Assembly (NCBI GenBank): GCA_021798395.1
Contig: JAJZHS010000001.1
Span: 1-32,021 of the forward strand
Source of the DNA: Pseudomonadota bacterium
GTDB taxonomy: Bacteria > Pseudomonadota > Gammaproteobacteria > Burkholderiales > Burkholderiaceae_C
Direction of reading: 5' to 3'
DNA length: 32,021 nucleotides
In this document: piece by piece, positions 1-7,104 of the stretch
Layout of the letters: each line of letters starts with the position of its first letter
Numbering within the stretch: position 1 is the stretch's first letter
Program-made: the position numbers and the translations under genes
The notes under the pieces: generated by a model
The model's input: only the letters and a program-made list of their open reading frames with translations
Told to the model about the DNA's origin: nothing
The model's database searches: none

Positions 1-333
1 CGCGATCGAGCGCGGATCGCGGTCGTACGGCTTGCCGTCGCCGGGTTCGAGCACGTCGCAGGTCAGCAGCAGCGTGGTCTCCTCCATGAACGGATCGATG
101 TTCGCGGTGCCCGGATCGGGCATCAGCAGCATGTCGGAGGCTTCGATTCCCTTCCAGCCGGCGATCGACGAGCCGTCGAACGCGTGGCCTTCGCTGAACT
201 TCTCGGCGTCGAAGGCCGACACCGGAACGGTCACGTGCTGCTCCTTGCCGCGGGTATCGGTGAAGCGGAAGTCGACGAACTTGACGTCGTTTTCCTTCAC
301 CATGTTCATCACGTCATCAACGCTCTTGGTCAT
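1..333 (-). CDS. glnA: Glutamine synthetase type I, N-terminal part (cut by window edge)
   Basis: Forms glutamine from glutamate, ammonia and ATP in the cytoplasm. Only the first 111 codons are present; the gene runs off the left edge. The N-terminus (MTKSVDDVMNMVKENDVKFV) and the later segment FDGSSIAGWKGIEASDMLL are hallmarks of the beta-grasp domain of bacterial GlnA, and DPFMEETTLLLTCDV follows as in that family. The ATG at 333 is preceded by GGAG, about 8 bases upstream. The promoter lies on the same strand around 447-462, with two NtrC-like dyads further upstream, which fits nitrogen control. Adenylylation and active-site residues lie outside the window. Confidence 0.96.
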   Translation of the reverse strand, partial: MTKSVDDVMNMVKENDVKFVDFRFTDTRGKEQHVTVPVSAFDAEKFSEGHAFDGSSIAGWKGIEASDMLLMPDPGTANIDPFMEETTLLLTCDVLEPGDGKPYDRDPRSIA

Positions 334-446
334 GCAATTTCTCCATTGGCGGGATCGGATTGGAAACGGACGGTGCGCGCGGCAGCCCCGGCGGTCGGCG
401 GACCGCACGACACGACAGGGGCATTCCCGGGCCTTGGCGAAAATCT

Positions 447-462
447 AGCAGAAACCATGCCA
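447..462 (-). promoter_or_regulatory. Sigma-54 (-24/-12) promoter of glnA
   Basis: Read on the minus strand, TGGCATGGTTTCTGCT matches the RpoN consensus TGGCAYR-N4-TTGCW at all but one specified base, with GG and GC exactly ten bases apart. It points at glnA and predicts a transcript start near 436, leaving a ~100-nt leader. The position and the two NtrC-like sites upstream are what is known for glnA promoters in proteobacteria. Confidence 0.7.
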
Positions 463-543
463 CGCCCGGCGAAATTTGCGCACGCCGAGCACGCCCGACG
501 CGCCGTCGGCGCGGCTTTGCGCGCACCGCCGGAGGGAAGGAAC

Positions 544-558
544 GCACCTCGGCGGTGC
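544..558. promoter_or_regulatory. NtrC-type enhancer site 1
   Basis: GCACC-TCGGC-GGTGC is a perfect dyad with the 5-base centre of the NtrC consensus (TGCACC-N5-GGTGCA, outer T/A missing). It lies about 95 bp upstream of the sigma-54 promoter of glnA, in the gap before the cinA-like gene ends. Confidence 0.6.
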
Positions 559-563
559 GCCGC

Positions 564-1349
564 TCAAAGTCGTCGCACCGTTTCGGTGCGCACTTCGGCT
601 GCCAGTTCGCGCAATCCCTGGCGCAGCATCGCGAAGGCCGATTCGACGCGTTCCGGTTCGCCCTTCACGCCGAGTTCGATGTGGCGCCCCCACTCGGCAT
701 GGTCGACGCTGGGCAGGCTGAACACCTTGACGTGCGGATGCGCCTGCTCGACGCGCTCCATCAACGGCGTCAGGTCCGATTCCATCGCACCGGCGACGAT
801 GCACGCGCGCTCGAGATAGCGGCCGACGCGGTGCAGCGCGCGCAGCGGGCCGTCGAGCACCCACTCGAGCATCGGCCACGCCATCACCGGGAAACCCGGA
901 ACGAAATAGTGACCGCGGATCGAGAAACCTGGAATCTGGTTGTACGGATTCGGCACGATCTCGGCGCCCTGGGGAAACATGCCCATATGCAGTCGCTGCA
1001 GGTTGGCTGCGCTGGCCGGATCGCCCAGACCGGCCGCTGCGACGCGCTGCTCGATCAGCGCGCGCGCCTGCGGATGCAGCCGCAGCGGCAGATCGAGCGC
1101 CGCCGCGGCGCTTTGCCGCGTATGGTCGTCGGGCGTGGCGCCGATGCCTCCGCAGCTCAGCGCGTCGTCGCCGCGCGCGAAACTGGCGCGAAACGCCTGT
1201 TGCAACAGAGCGGGATCGTCGGCCAGATACTGCACCCAGTGCAACTGCACGCCGCGCGCCGCGAGCAGCTCCTGCACTTTCGCGAAATGCCGGTCCTGGC
1301 GCTTGCCCGAGAGGATTTCGTCGCCGATGATGTACAGGCCCAGCGCCAT
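564..1349 (-). CDS. CinA-type molybdopterin-binding (MoCF) domain protein
   Basis: The 261-residue protein starts MALGLYIIGDEILSGKRQD, the first strand and GDE(I/L)LSG loop of the MoaB/Mog/CinA N-terminal fold, and has the loop GGIGATPDDHT matching the family motif GGxGxTxDDxT. It corresponds to the stand-alone MoCF half of CinA; there is no C-terminal nicotinamide-nucleotide amidohydrolase domain. Annotated relatives are called competence/damage-inducible protein A, but their reaction is not settled, so no specific substrate is assigned. AAGG precedes the ATG by 7-8 bases. The gene is transcribed toward glnA, separated by 230 bp that hold the glnA promoter, so the two are probably not an operon. 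Confidence 0.88.
   Translation of the reverse strand: MALGLYIIGDEILSGKRQDRHFAKVQELLAARGVQLHWVQYLADDPALLQQAFRASFARGDDALSCGGIGATPDDHTRQSAAAALDLPLRLHPQARALIEQRVAAAGLGDPASAANLQRLHMGMFPQGAEIVPNPYNQIPGFSIRGHYFVPGFPVMAWPMLEWVLDGPLRALHRVGRYLERACIVAGAMESDLTPLMERVEQAHPHVKVFSLPSVDHAEWGRHIELGVKGEPERVESAFAMLRQGLRELAAEVRTETVRRL
575..589. promoter_or_regulatory. NtrC-type enhancer site 2
   Basis: GCACC-GTTTC-GGTGC is a second perfect NtrC-type dyad, 31 bp (about three helical turns) from the first, so both could bind NtrC dimers on the same DNA face. It lies inside the last codons of the cinA-like gene. Confidence 0.55.
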
Positions 1350-1526
1350 GTCAAACCTTTCGTCGCTGCGCGGCGCCGCAACGGCTCCGCTTCGCCGACG
1401 ATGCTAACAATCCGGTACCGTGGCCGCTGCGCCTCATGGCACTTGGAACTGCCGGGGCCTGATCGCACAATGCGCGGAGCGCGCCGCATCCCGCCGCGCG
1501 CTCCGCACACGTTGGAGTCCCCCGCG

Positions 1527-2858
1527 ATGCACGATCTCGACGCGCACCAACTCGACGCCCTGTGGATGCCGTTCACCGCGAACCGACAGTTCAAGGCCGC
1601 TCCGCGCCTGCTCGTCGGCGCCAAGGGCATGTACTACCGCAGCCACGACGGGCGCACGATTCTCGACGGCGTCGCCGGACTGTGGTGCGTCAACGCCGGG
1701 CACGGGCGCGACGAGATCCACGCGGCGATGATGCAGCAGATGCAGGAAATGGACTACGCGCCGCCGTTCCAGATGGGCCATCCGCGGCAGTTCGAGGCCG
1801 CCGCGATGCTGGCGCAGATCGCCCCGGCCGACCTGCGCAAGGTGTTCTTCACGAATTCGGGATCGGAGTCGGTCGACACGGCGCTGAAGATTGCGCTGGC
1901 CTATCACCGCGCGCGCGGCGAGGGCACGCGCACGCTGCTGATCGGACGCGAGCGCGGCTACCACGGCGTCGGCTTCGGCGGCATTTCGGTCGGCGGCATG
2001 CCGGCCAACCGCAAGGTGTTCCACGGCAGCCTGCTGCCCAACGTTGACCACCTGCCGCACACCCACGATCTCGAGCACCAGGCGTTCTCGCGCGGCCAGC
2101 CGGTCTGGGGCGCGCACCTGGCCGACGACCTCGAACGCCTGGTCACGCTGCACGACGCGAGCAACATCGCGGCGGTGATCGTCGAGCCGATGGCCGGCTC
2201 CACCGGCGTGCTGATCCCGCCGCAGGGGTACCTCGAGCGGCTGCGCACGATCTGCGACCGCCACGGCATCGTGCTGATCTTCGACGAGGTCATCACCGGC
2301 TTCGGGCGCCTCGGCACGCCGTTCGCGGCGCAGTATTTCAACGTGATCCCGGACATCATCACCACGGCCAAGGCCGTGAACAACGCCGCCGCGCCGATGG
2401 GCGCGGTGCTCGTGCGCGAGTCCATCCACGACGCGATCGTGCACGGCGCCCCCGGCGGCGCAGTCGAGTTCTTCCACGGCTACACCTACTCGGGCCATCC
2501 GCTGGCCAGCGCGGCCGCGGTGGCGGCGCAAAAGCTGTATGCGCGCGACGGACTGCTCACGCGGGCCCGGCGCGAGGGCCTGGACCGCTACTGGGAGGAT
2601 GCCGTGCACAGCCTGCGCGACGCCGCGCACGTGCGCGACATCCGCAACCTCGGCCTGGTCGCCGGGATCGAACTGATGGCGCGCCCCGGGGCCGCCGGCC
2701 AACGCGCGTTCGACGTGTTCGTCACATGCTACGAACTCGGCGTCCTGCTGCGTTACACCGGAGACACCATCGCGCTGTCGCCGCCGCTGATCATCGAGCG
2801 CGGGCAGATCGACCAGATCGTCGACACCTTGCGCAAGGCGCTGGCGTCGGTTGCCTGA
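1527..2858 (+). CDS. Class III aminotransferase, omega-amino acid (beta-alanine) : pyruvate type
   Basis: PLP-dependent fold-type I transaminase, 443 residues, the usual length for omega-amino-acid:pyruvate aminotransferases. Visible landmarks are LWMPFTANRQFK near the N-terminus (substrate-entry motif of this subfamily), TNSGSESVDTALK (phosphate-binding loop), the cofactor aspartate in IFDEVITGFGRLG, and the Schiff-base lysine Lys282 in TTAKAVNNAA. These match beta-alanine:pyruvate transaminase better than ornithine, GABA or DAPA enzymes. The ATG at 1527 was chosen because the protein begins like family members; GGAG lies 11 bases upstream. Likely role is conversion of beta-alanine or other terminal amines to semialdehydes with pyruvate as acceptor. 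No dehydrogenase partner is adjacent, so the substrate is not fixed by context. Confidence 0.93.
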   Translation: MHDLDAHQLDALWMPFTANRQFKAAPRLLVGAKGMYYRSHDGRTILDGVAGLWCVNAGHGRDEIHAAMMQQMQEMDYAPPFQMGHPRQFEAAAMLAQIAPADLRKVFFTNSGSESVDTALKIALAYHRARGEGTRTLLIGRERGYHGVGFGGISVGGMPANRKVFHGSLLPNVDHLPHTHDLEHQAFSRGQPVWGAHLADDLERLVTLHDASNIAAVIVEPMAGSTGVLIPPQGYLERLRTICDRHGIVLIFDEVITGFGRLGTPFAAQYFNVIPDIITTAKAVNNAAAPMGAVLVRESIHDAIVHGAPGGAVEFFHGYTYSGHPLASAAAVAAQKLYARDGLLTRARREGLDRYWEDAVHSLRDAAHVRDIRNLGLVAGIELMARPGAAGQRAFDVFVTCYELGVLLRYTGDTIALSPPLIIERGQIDQIVDTLRKALASVA

Positions 2859-2963
2859 ACCCCGGCGCGGCGCATCAAGCCCATGACGCGCGCAGGGTCC
2901 CTGAACTGGTGTGGAATAGGCGGCGCGGGCCTGCGCGGCGCCGCGGCGAGCGAGGAGAGCGCG

Positions 2964-3473
2964 ATGCGACGCCTGTATTTCCTGGTCCCCGATGTCGACC
3001 TCGCGCACGCGATCGTCGACGCCCTGCTGCTCGATCGGATCGAGGAGCGCAACATCCACGTCGTGGCGCGCGAAGGCACCCCGCTGGGCAATCTGCCCGA
3101 GGCCGGACTGGCGCAGAAGTCCGATCTGATCCCGGCGGTCGAGCGCGGCATCGGCCTCGGCGGCGCCACCGGAACTTTGGCCGGACTGGTCGCCGTCGCG
3201 GTTCCAGGGGGCGCGGTCGTCTCGGCCGGCGCGCTGGTTCCGGCTCTGGCGCTGGCCGGAGGCACCCTGGGCGCGTGGCTCAGCGCGATGATCGGCGTCA
3301 GCGTCGACAGCCGGCGCCTGGCGCCGTACGCCGACGCCATCGAGCGCGGCGCGCTGCTCATGATGGTCGACGTGCCCAAGGCGCGCTGCGACGCGATCGT
3401 GCAGCGCATCGCGGCGCTGTTCCCGCAAGTCAGCCCCCAAGGCACCGAGCCGGACATCCCGGCTTTTCCCTGA
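2964..3473 (+). CDS. DUF1269 family glycine-rich membrane-associated protein
   Basis: 169 residues starting MRRLYFLVPDVDLAHAIVDA, typical of DUF1269. An N-terminal alpha/beta region (1-60) precedes a long Gly/Ala/Val-rich stretch (about 63-115) with glycine-zipper spacing that may insert in the membrane, then a C-terminal region ending in VDVPKARCDAIVQRIAALFP, resembling the ferredoxin-like half of related proteins. The ATG at 2964 has GAGGAGAG a few bases upstream and is preferred over an in-frame start at 2883, which would add 27 residues lacking family similarity. Function is unknown. It lies 105 bp after the aminotransferase and could be co-transcribed. Confidence 0.8.
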   Translation: MRRLYFLVPDVDLAHAIVDALLLDRIEERNIHVVAREGTPLGNLPEAGLAQKSDLIPAVERGIGLGGATGTLAGLVAVAVPGGAVVSAGALVPALALAGGTLGAWLSAMIGVSVDSRRLAPYADAIERGALLMMVDVPKARCDAIVQRIAALFPQVSPQGTEPDIPAFP

Positions 3474-3547
3474 ACGTTGGCGCCGAGCGCCCCGCGTTGC
3501 GCCATAATGCGCGCCAGGATGGCAAGAACAGAAGAGCGAGACCCGCC

Positions 3548-3859
3548 GTGAGCAAACCGACCCGATCCGACCGCGATCGACCGCTGACCGACCTCGGCCC
3601 GGGGGACCCCGACGCGCCGACGGCGCACGCGCGGTACCAGTTGTACAGCAGCAGCCCGTCGTGCATCGGCTGCCGGCACCGCAAACGCCTGGGCAACGAA
3701 GTCTGGTGCGCCAACGTGGACCTGCCGCCGCACCAGCGCCCGAGCGGCAGCGCGATGCGCGGCTGCCACGCGTACGCGGTCGGCGACCCGAACGACGATG
3801 GCCATACCGGCGTGCGCAAGGGGTTGGCGCGGCTGGCCGTGCGTCGCAGCGTGCGCTGA
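3548..3859 (+). CDS. Small Cys-rich protein, possible metal site
   Basis: 103 residues from a GTG start at 3548. Four cysteines are spaced as CIGCRHRK (CxxC), then WCANV, then RGCHAYA, a plausible zinc or Fe-S ligand set. The rest is charged and Pro/Arg-rich with no signal peptide or membrane segment. I do not recognise the family. G/C-ending codons run through the frame, supporting it as coding. AGAGCGAGA lies upstream of the GTG. The preceding 75 bp hold a TATAAT-like hexamer, but without a well-spaced -35. Confidence 0.6.
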   Translation: MSKPTRSDRDRPLTDLGPGDPDAPTAHARYQLYSSSPSCIGCRHRKRLGNEVWCANVDLPPHQRPSGSAMRGCHAYAVGDPNDDGHTGVRKGLARLAVRRSVR

Positions 3860-3861
3860 GT

Positions 3862-3875
3862 TTGATCCAGCGCAA
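3862..3875. promoter_or_regulatory. FNR/ANR-type binding site
   Basis: TTGATCCAGCGCAA: the left half-site TTGAT is perfect and the right half CGCAA keeps the terminal CAA of the FNR consensus TTGAT-N4-ATCAA, so 8 of 10 specified bases match. It sits just after the stop of the Cys-rich gene, centred about 70 bases before the predicted start of the downstream transcript, a class I activator position. Confidence 0.45.
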
Positions 3876-3903
3876 GCGCGCCGCACGCCCGCGTCGCGGC
3901 ACC

Positions 3904-3932
3904 TTGCTCGCGTCCGCGCGCTGGCGTAGATT
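3904..3932 (+). promoter_or_regulatory. Sigma-70-like promoter for a small RNA
   Basis: TTGCTC, 17-base spacer, TAGATT (4/6 to TATAAT). The weak -35 is what an activator-dependent promoter would show, and the FNR-like site is correctly phased upstream. Predicted start is near 3939. Confidence 0.35.
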
Positions 3933-3938
3933 GGAACC

Positions 3939-4084
3939 GTACCCGGTTCGCCCAGGAGGTCATATTGGAACGCGTCACCTGAACCTTCCCCAGCGACACG
4001 GCCGCGCGCCGTGATCCGGCTTCGCCCATGAAGCCCGCGCATCAGGCACCGTCAGGGTCTCGTTCCCGGGTGCCTGATCGTTTT
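3939..4084 (+). ncRNA. Candidate FNR-dependent small RNA (~146 nt)
   Basis: No protein gene fits this stretch, yet it has a promoter-like sequence behind an FNR-type site and ends in an intrinsic-terminator hairpin. Inside lies a full-strength Shine-Dalgarno (AGGAGGT, 3954-3960) followed after four bases by TTG and a five-codon frame that stops at 3982, and a C-rich segment (CCTTCCCC, near 3985) that could pair with Shine-Dalgarno sequences of target mRNAs. Known beta- and gamma-proteobacterial FNR-induced sRNAs are similar in layout. I do not recognise the sequence as a named sRNA. Alternative: the leader or attenuator of something downstream. Confidence 0.4.
4041..4084 (+). terminator. Intrinsic terminator (10-bp stem, T-run)
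   Basis: ATCAGGCACC (4041-4050) pairs perfectly with GGTGCCTGAT (4069-4078); the 18-base loop itself can fold GGG with CCC. The stem is followed by CG and TTTT (4081-4084). It ends the candidate small RNA and could also terminate read-through from the gene at 3548. Confidence 0.65.
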
Positions 4085-4200
4085 GGCGGCGCGCGCCGAA
4101 TGCGCACTCAGCGCGATGGCCGCGATCGGCGCGGCCGCGCGCGGTCAAGTCCGGGCCTCGGCGGACCTTGCCACGACGTCGCCGAACGCGCCCAATCGAT

Positions 4201-4402
4201 GCATCCGCCCAAACCGAGTTGCTCCGCGATGCCGCCTCGTGATCGCCTTGCCCACCCTGCCGCGCGGCGCAGGCCACGCCGGGCCGCGCCCGGCGTGCAA
4301 AGTCTGCGCGATCTGGCGCGCCGTCTCGGCGAAGCGCTCGACGCGCTGGCGCGAACCGCCGCGCGCGACGCGCGAGACCCGCCGCGCGAACCGCTGCATT
4401 GA
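4201..4402 (+). CDS. Possible small protein, unrecognised
   Basis: The 380-bp gap between the terminator at 4084 and the thiolase has no recognised gene. This 66-residue frame is the only plausible one: its second half has clear G/C third positions and reads as an amphipathic helix (LRDLARRLGEALDALAR). Its first half is Pro/Arg-rich with weak codon bias, no Shine-Dalgarno is evident, and the complementary strand also carries an open frame over the same bases. It may be the tail of a decayed gene. Confidence 0.25.
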
Positions 4403-4464
4403 CTGCAGGCGAACGCTACGATCGGCCCGGCCGGCGGTGTGCCGGCGCCGTGGAGCGCAAGAGC

Positions 4465-5652
4465 ATGTCCGAAGCCTACATCGTGGCCGCGGTGCGTACC
4501 GCCGGCGGTCGCCGCAACGGCAACCTGTCGGGATGGCACCCGGTCGACCTGGCCGCAGCGCTGATCGACGCGCTGGTGCAGCGCAGCGGGGTCGACCCGC
4601 AGCGCGTCGACGACGTCATCCTCGGCTGCGTCGGCCAGGCCGGCGAGCAGTCGACCAACATCGCGCGCAACGCCGTGCTGGCGTCGACGCTTCCCGAGTC
4701 GGTTCCCGCGACCACGGTCGACCGCCAGTGCGGCTCGTCGCAGCAAGCGCTGCACTTCGCCGCCCAGGCCGTCCTGTGCGGAACGATGGACGTGGTCATC
4801 GCCGGCGGCGTCGAGTCGATGAGCCGGGTACCGATGTTCACGCCCGCGTCGCTGGCCGAAGCGCATGGCCTGGGCAGTTACCGATCGCCCGAACTGGCGC
4901 GGCGCTACGACGGCGCGCGGTTCAGCCAGTTCGTCGGCGCCGAGCGCATCGCCGAGCGCCACGGCATCACCCGCGCCGAGATGGACGCCTTCGCGCTGCG
5001 CAGCCACCAGCGCGCCGCGGCCGCGGCCGCCTGCGGCGCGTTCGACGCGGAGATCGTTCCGCTGCCGGTCTGGCGGCGCGGCGACGCGGCGCCGCTGGGC
5101 GCACGACACGCCAGCGACGAAGGCGTGCGCACCGACGCCAGCCTCGACGCGATCGCGCAAGTCCAGCCCCTGCGCGAAGGCGGGCTGGTGACCGCGGCCA
5201 ACGCCAGCCAGATCTGCGACGGCGCCTCGGGCGTGGTGGTGGTCAACGAGGCCGGGCTGCGCGCGCTGGGGGTCGCGCCCCTGGCGCGCATCCACCACAT
5301 GAGCGTGTATGGCGGCGACCCGGTGATCATGCTCGACGCGCCGCTGCGCGCCACCGAACGTGCCCTGGCTCGTGCCGGACTGCGCATCGGCGACGTCGAC
5401 CTGTTCGAAGTCAACGAGGCGTTCGCCAGCGTGCCGCTGGCCTGGCTGCGCGCGCTCGGCGCCGATCCCGAGCGCGTCAACGTGCACGGCGGCGCGATCG
5501 CCCTCGGCCATCCGCTGGGCGCGTCGGGAACCCGATTGATGGCCACCTTGGTGCACGCACTGCGGCGCCGCGGGGCGCGCTACGGCCTGCAGACCATGTG
5601 CGAAGGCGGGGGCATGGCCAACGTCACCATCGTCGAGCGGCTCGTCGCCTGA
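4465..5652 (+). CDS. Acetyl-CoA acyltransferase (thiolase)
   Basis: 395 residues, full length for the thiolase superfamily. It cleaves 3-ketoacyl-CoA with CoA (beta-oxidation) or condenses two acetyl-CoA. Catalytic residues are in place: nucleophile Cys89 in VDRQCGSSQQAL, His349 in GGAIALGHPLGASG, and acid/base Cys379 in MCEGGGMAN; NEAF, which shapes the oxyanion hole, is also present. The ATG at 4465 starts the typical MSEAYIVAAVRT. The region 190-240 has the insertion typical of degradative enzymes (FadA/FadI-like, steroid/long-chain) rather than PhaA, but chain length cannot be read reliably. No hydratase or dehydrogenase gene adjoins it; the nearest acyl-CoA-related gene is the thioesterase at 6224. 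Confidence 0.92.
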   Translation: MSEAYIVAAVRTAGGRRNGNLSGWHPVDLAAALIDALVQRSGVDPQRVDDVILGCVGQAGEQSTNIARNAVLASTLPESVPATTVDRQCGSSQQALHFAAQAVLCGTMDVVIAGGVESMSRVPMFTPASLAEAHGLGSYRSPELARRYDGARFSQFVGAERIAERHGITRAEMDAFALRSHQRAAAAAACGAFDAEIVPLPVWRRGDAAPLGARHASDEGVRTDASLDAIAQVQPLREGGLVTAANASQICDGASGVVVVNEAGLRALGVAPLARIHHMSVYGGDPVIMLDAPLRATERALARAGLRIGDVDLFEVNEAFASVPLAWLRALGADPERVNVHGGAIALGHPLGASGTRLMATLVHALRRRGARYGLQTMCEGGGMANVTIVERLVA

Positions 5653-5706
5653 TGCTGCAACGCAACACCGACGCAAGGAGGGGATGCAAAAAAGCCAGGA
5701 TCGTCC

Positions 5707-5724
5707 TATATTAGGGTTAACCCT
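5707..5724 (+). promoter_or_regulatory. Promoter -10 with overlapping palindromic operator
   Basis: TATATT (5707-5712, 5/6 to TATAAT) is directly followed by the perfect 12-bp palindrome AGGGTTAACCCT (5713-5724), which covers the expected transcript start near 5719. No good -35 is visible, suggesting an activator or an extended contact. A short CCTC/GAGG pairing just upstream of the start codon could mask the ribosome site of the gene at 5756. Confidence 0.5.
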
Positions 5725-5755
5725 GACAGTAAACCTCCTCACGAGGGAGAACATC

Positions 5756-5965
5756 ATGACCACCCTGATTCGATTCCTGCGCGCCCTGGTGTCCGAGCGC
5801 GACGCCGAGGAAGTCCTCGACGAGAAGTACCTGGCCCAGGCGGTCGACGTGGCCGATCTCGAGCACCGCATCGAGGAACTCGAGCACCGCACGGCCAACG
5901 AAGGACTGTTCCAGACCCAGGCGCCGGCGCACGGCTTCGCGTCGCGCGGCGGAGCACTGTGGTGA
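5756..5965 (+). CDS. DUF3563 family small protein
   Basis: 69 residues. The core EEVLDEKYLAQAVDVADLE, continuing as an acidic, leucine-spaced helix with HRIEELEHR, matches DUF3563, short proteins common in Burkholderiales. No signal peptide or membrane segment; the middle reads as amphipathic helix or short coiled coil. Function unknown. GAGGGAGA lies 6 bases before the ATG. It has its own promoter-like sequence 40 bp upstream, and the following small gene overlaps its stop, so they probably form a two-gene unit. Confidence 0.8.
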   Translation: MTTLIRFLRALVSERDAEEVLDEKYLAQAVDVADLEHRIEELEHRTANEGLFQTQAPAHGFASRGGALW

Positions 5966-6165
5966 GCCGCCGCGCGTCGGCCGGCGCACGGCAAGGCGCC
6001 GTGGCCGTTCCCGCCCACCTTTCGTTCGACTGGGTGCGCACGCAATACGCGCAGGCGGTCCGCTTCGGCCTGATTCAGCCGTCGTTGCTCGCCTCGGCCA
6101 GCTTCGAACGCAGGCTGTGCGCGCTGGAGCAGTTCAGCCTCGGTCCCTGGGCGCGCCGGGCCTGA
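5962..6165 (+). CDS. Small hypothetical protein overlapping DUF3563 gene
   Basis: 67 residues from GTG at 5962, whose GTGA overlaps the stop of the upstream gene, suggesting translational coupling (GTG at 5959 is an alternative). Basic N-terminus, then a conserved-looking segment HLSFDWVRTQYAQAVRFGLI and a C-terminal FERRLCALEQFSLGPW. No known domain recognised. Codon use matches neighbouring genes. A strong hairpin follows at 6176. Confidence 0.55.
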   Translation: MSRRASAGARQGAVAVPAHLSFDWVRTQYAQAVRFGLIQPSLLASASFERRLCALEQFSLGPWARRA

Positions 6166-6175
6166 GACGGCGCGC

Positions 6176-6207
6176 CGCAGCGGTCGCGGCGTGCCGCGAC
6201 CGCTGCG
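6176..6207. terminator. 15-bp GC hairpin between operons
   Basis: CGCAGCGGTCGCGGC (6176-6190) and its exact complement (6193-6207) are separated by two bases, a near-perfect hairpin. There is no T-run on either strand, so it may be a Rho-independent-like pause, an mRNA-stabilising stem, or a site acting as DNA. It ends 16 bases before the ATG at 6224, close enough to affect ribosome access if transcription reads through. Confidence 0.45.
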
Positions 6208-6223
6208 CTTACCATGCCACGGC

Positions 6224-7000
6224 ATGGACGCCTTCTACCACCGCATCGACACCGACGCCTACCGCCCGACCGAAGCTGCGGTCGGGCCGTGGGACCCCGC
6301 GCTGCTGCACGGGGGCCCTCCGATCGCGCTGCTCGCGCACGCTCTGCGCGCCTTCGGCGGCGACGACGCGCCGGCGCTGGTACGGCTCAGCGTCGAATTC
6401 CTCGGCCCGGTCCCGCTGGCCCCGTGCACGATCGCGGTGCGCCAGCTGCGCGCCGGACGCCGCATCGAACTCCTCGAAGCCACGCTGCGCGCCGACGGAC
6501 GCGATGCGCTGCTCGCGCGCGCGTGGCGGGCACGCCGCGAACCGGACTGCGCCCCGCGCATCTCGGACGCATTCAGCGTGCCGCAGCTGCCCGACGCGCA
6601 GCCGACCCGCATGTTCCCCGGAATCGAGCATTTCCCCTACGCGCACGCGCTGGAGTGGCGTTTCGTGCAAGGCGCGTTCGATGACCTGGGCCCAGCCACG
6701 CTGTGGGCGCGGCCGCGGATCCCGCTGCTGCCCGACGCGCCCAGCGATGCGCTCGAGCGGCTGCTGATCGTGCTCGACTCGGCCAACGGCGTGAGCGCCG
6801 AACTGCCGCTGCGCGACTGGAGTTTCGTGCCGATCGACCTGCAACTCAGCCTGCACCGCGAACCACAGGGCGACTGGGTCGGGATCGACGCCCGAAGCGT
6901 GATCGATTCCAGCGGCGTGGGCACCGCGCACACCACCGTGTTCGACAGCGCCGGCGCCTGCGGCCGCAGCCTGCACACCCTGTTCGTGCGCAAGCGCTGA
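6224..7000 (+). CDS. Acyl-CoA thioesterase-like (TesB/4HBT_3 double hotdog) protein
   Basis: 258 residues with the sequence order of double-hotdog thioesterase-family proteins: HGGPPIALLAHALR near residue 30 (first helix), VRLSVEFLGPVP and a following strand, then a second repeat with RDWSFVPIDLQLSLHRE and WVGIDARSVIDSSGVGTAHT near the C-terminus. These features match 'thioesterase family protein' members that hydrolyse acyl-CoA; the substrate cannot be told. ATG at 6224 was chosen for alignment with family N-termini; the upstream GTG at 6191 lies inside a hairpin. No clear Shine-Dalgarno. Confidence 0.72.
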   Translation: MDAFYHRIDTDAYRPTEAAVGPWDPALLHGGPPIALLAHALRAFGGDDAPALVRLSVEFLGPVPLAPCTIAVRQLRAGRRIELLEATLRADGRDALLARAWRARREPDCAPRISDAFSVPQLPDAQPTRMFPGIEHFPYAHALEWRFVQGAFDDLGPATLWARPRIPLLPDAPSDALERLLIVLDSANGVSAELPLRDWSFVPIDLQLSLHREPQGDWVGIDARSVIDSSGVGTAHTTVFDSAGACGRSLHTLFVRKR

Positions 7001-7104
7001 GAAGGCGTGGCCTGCGCGCCTACGCAACGAGGCGCGCCGCGCACCGCGGGAACTTCTGCCGCTCCGCCGGACCCCAAGGGGCATGGGCAACAGAGGGCAC
7101 GACC

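Noticed and set aside
3496..3508. TATAAT-like CATAAT hexamer as promoter for the Cys-rich gene
   Set aside because: The only TTGGCG upstream is 20 bp away, too far, and no other -35 fits.
1434..3902. A very long open frame on the minus strand across the aminotransferase, DUF1269 and Cys-rich genes
   Set aside because: It is a GC-rich mirror frame antisense to well-supported genes; Arg/Ala/Gly-rich with no domain. Similar long mirror frames across the che genes, GGDEF-EAL and hflX were rejected too.
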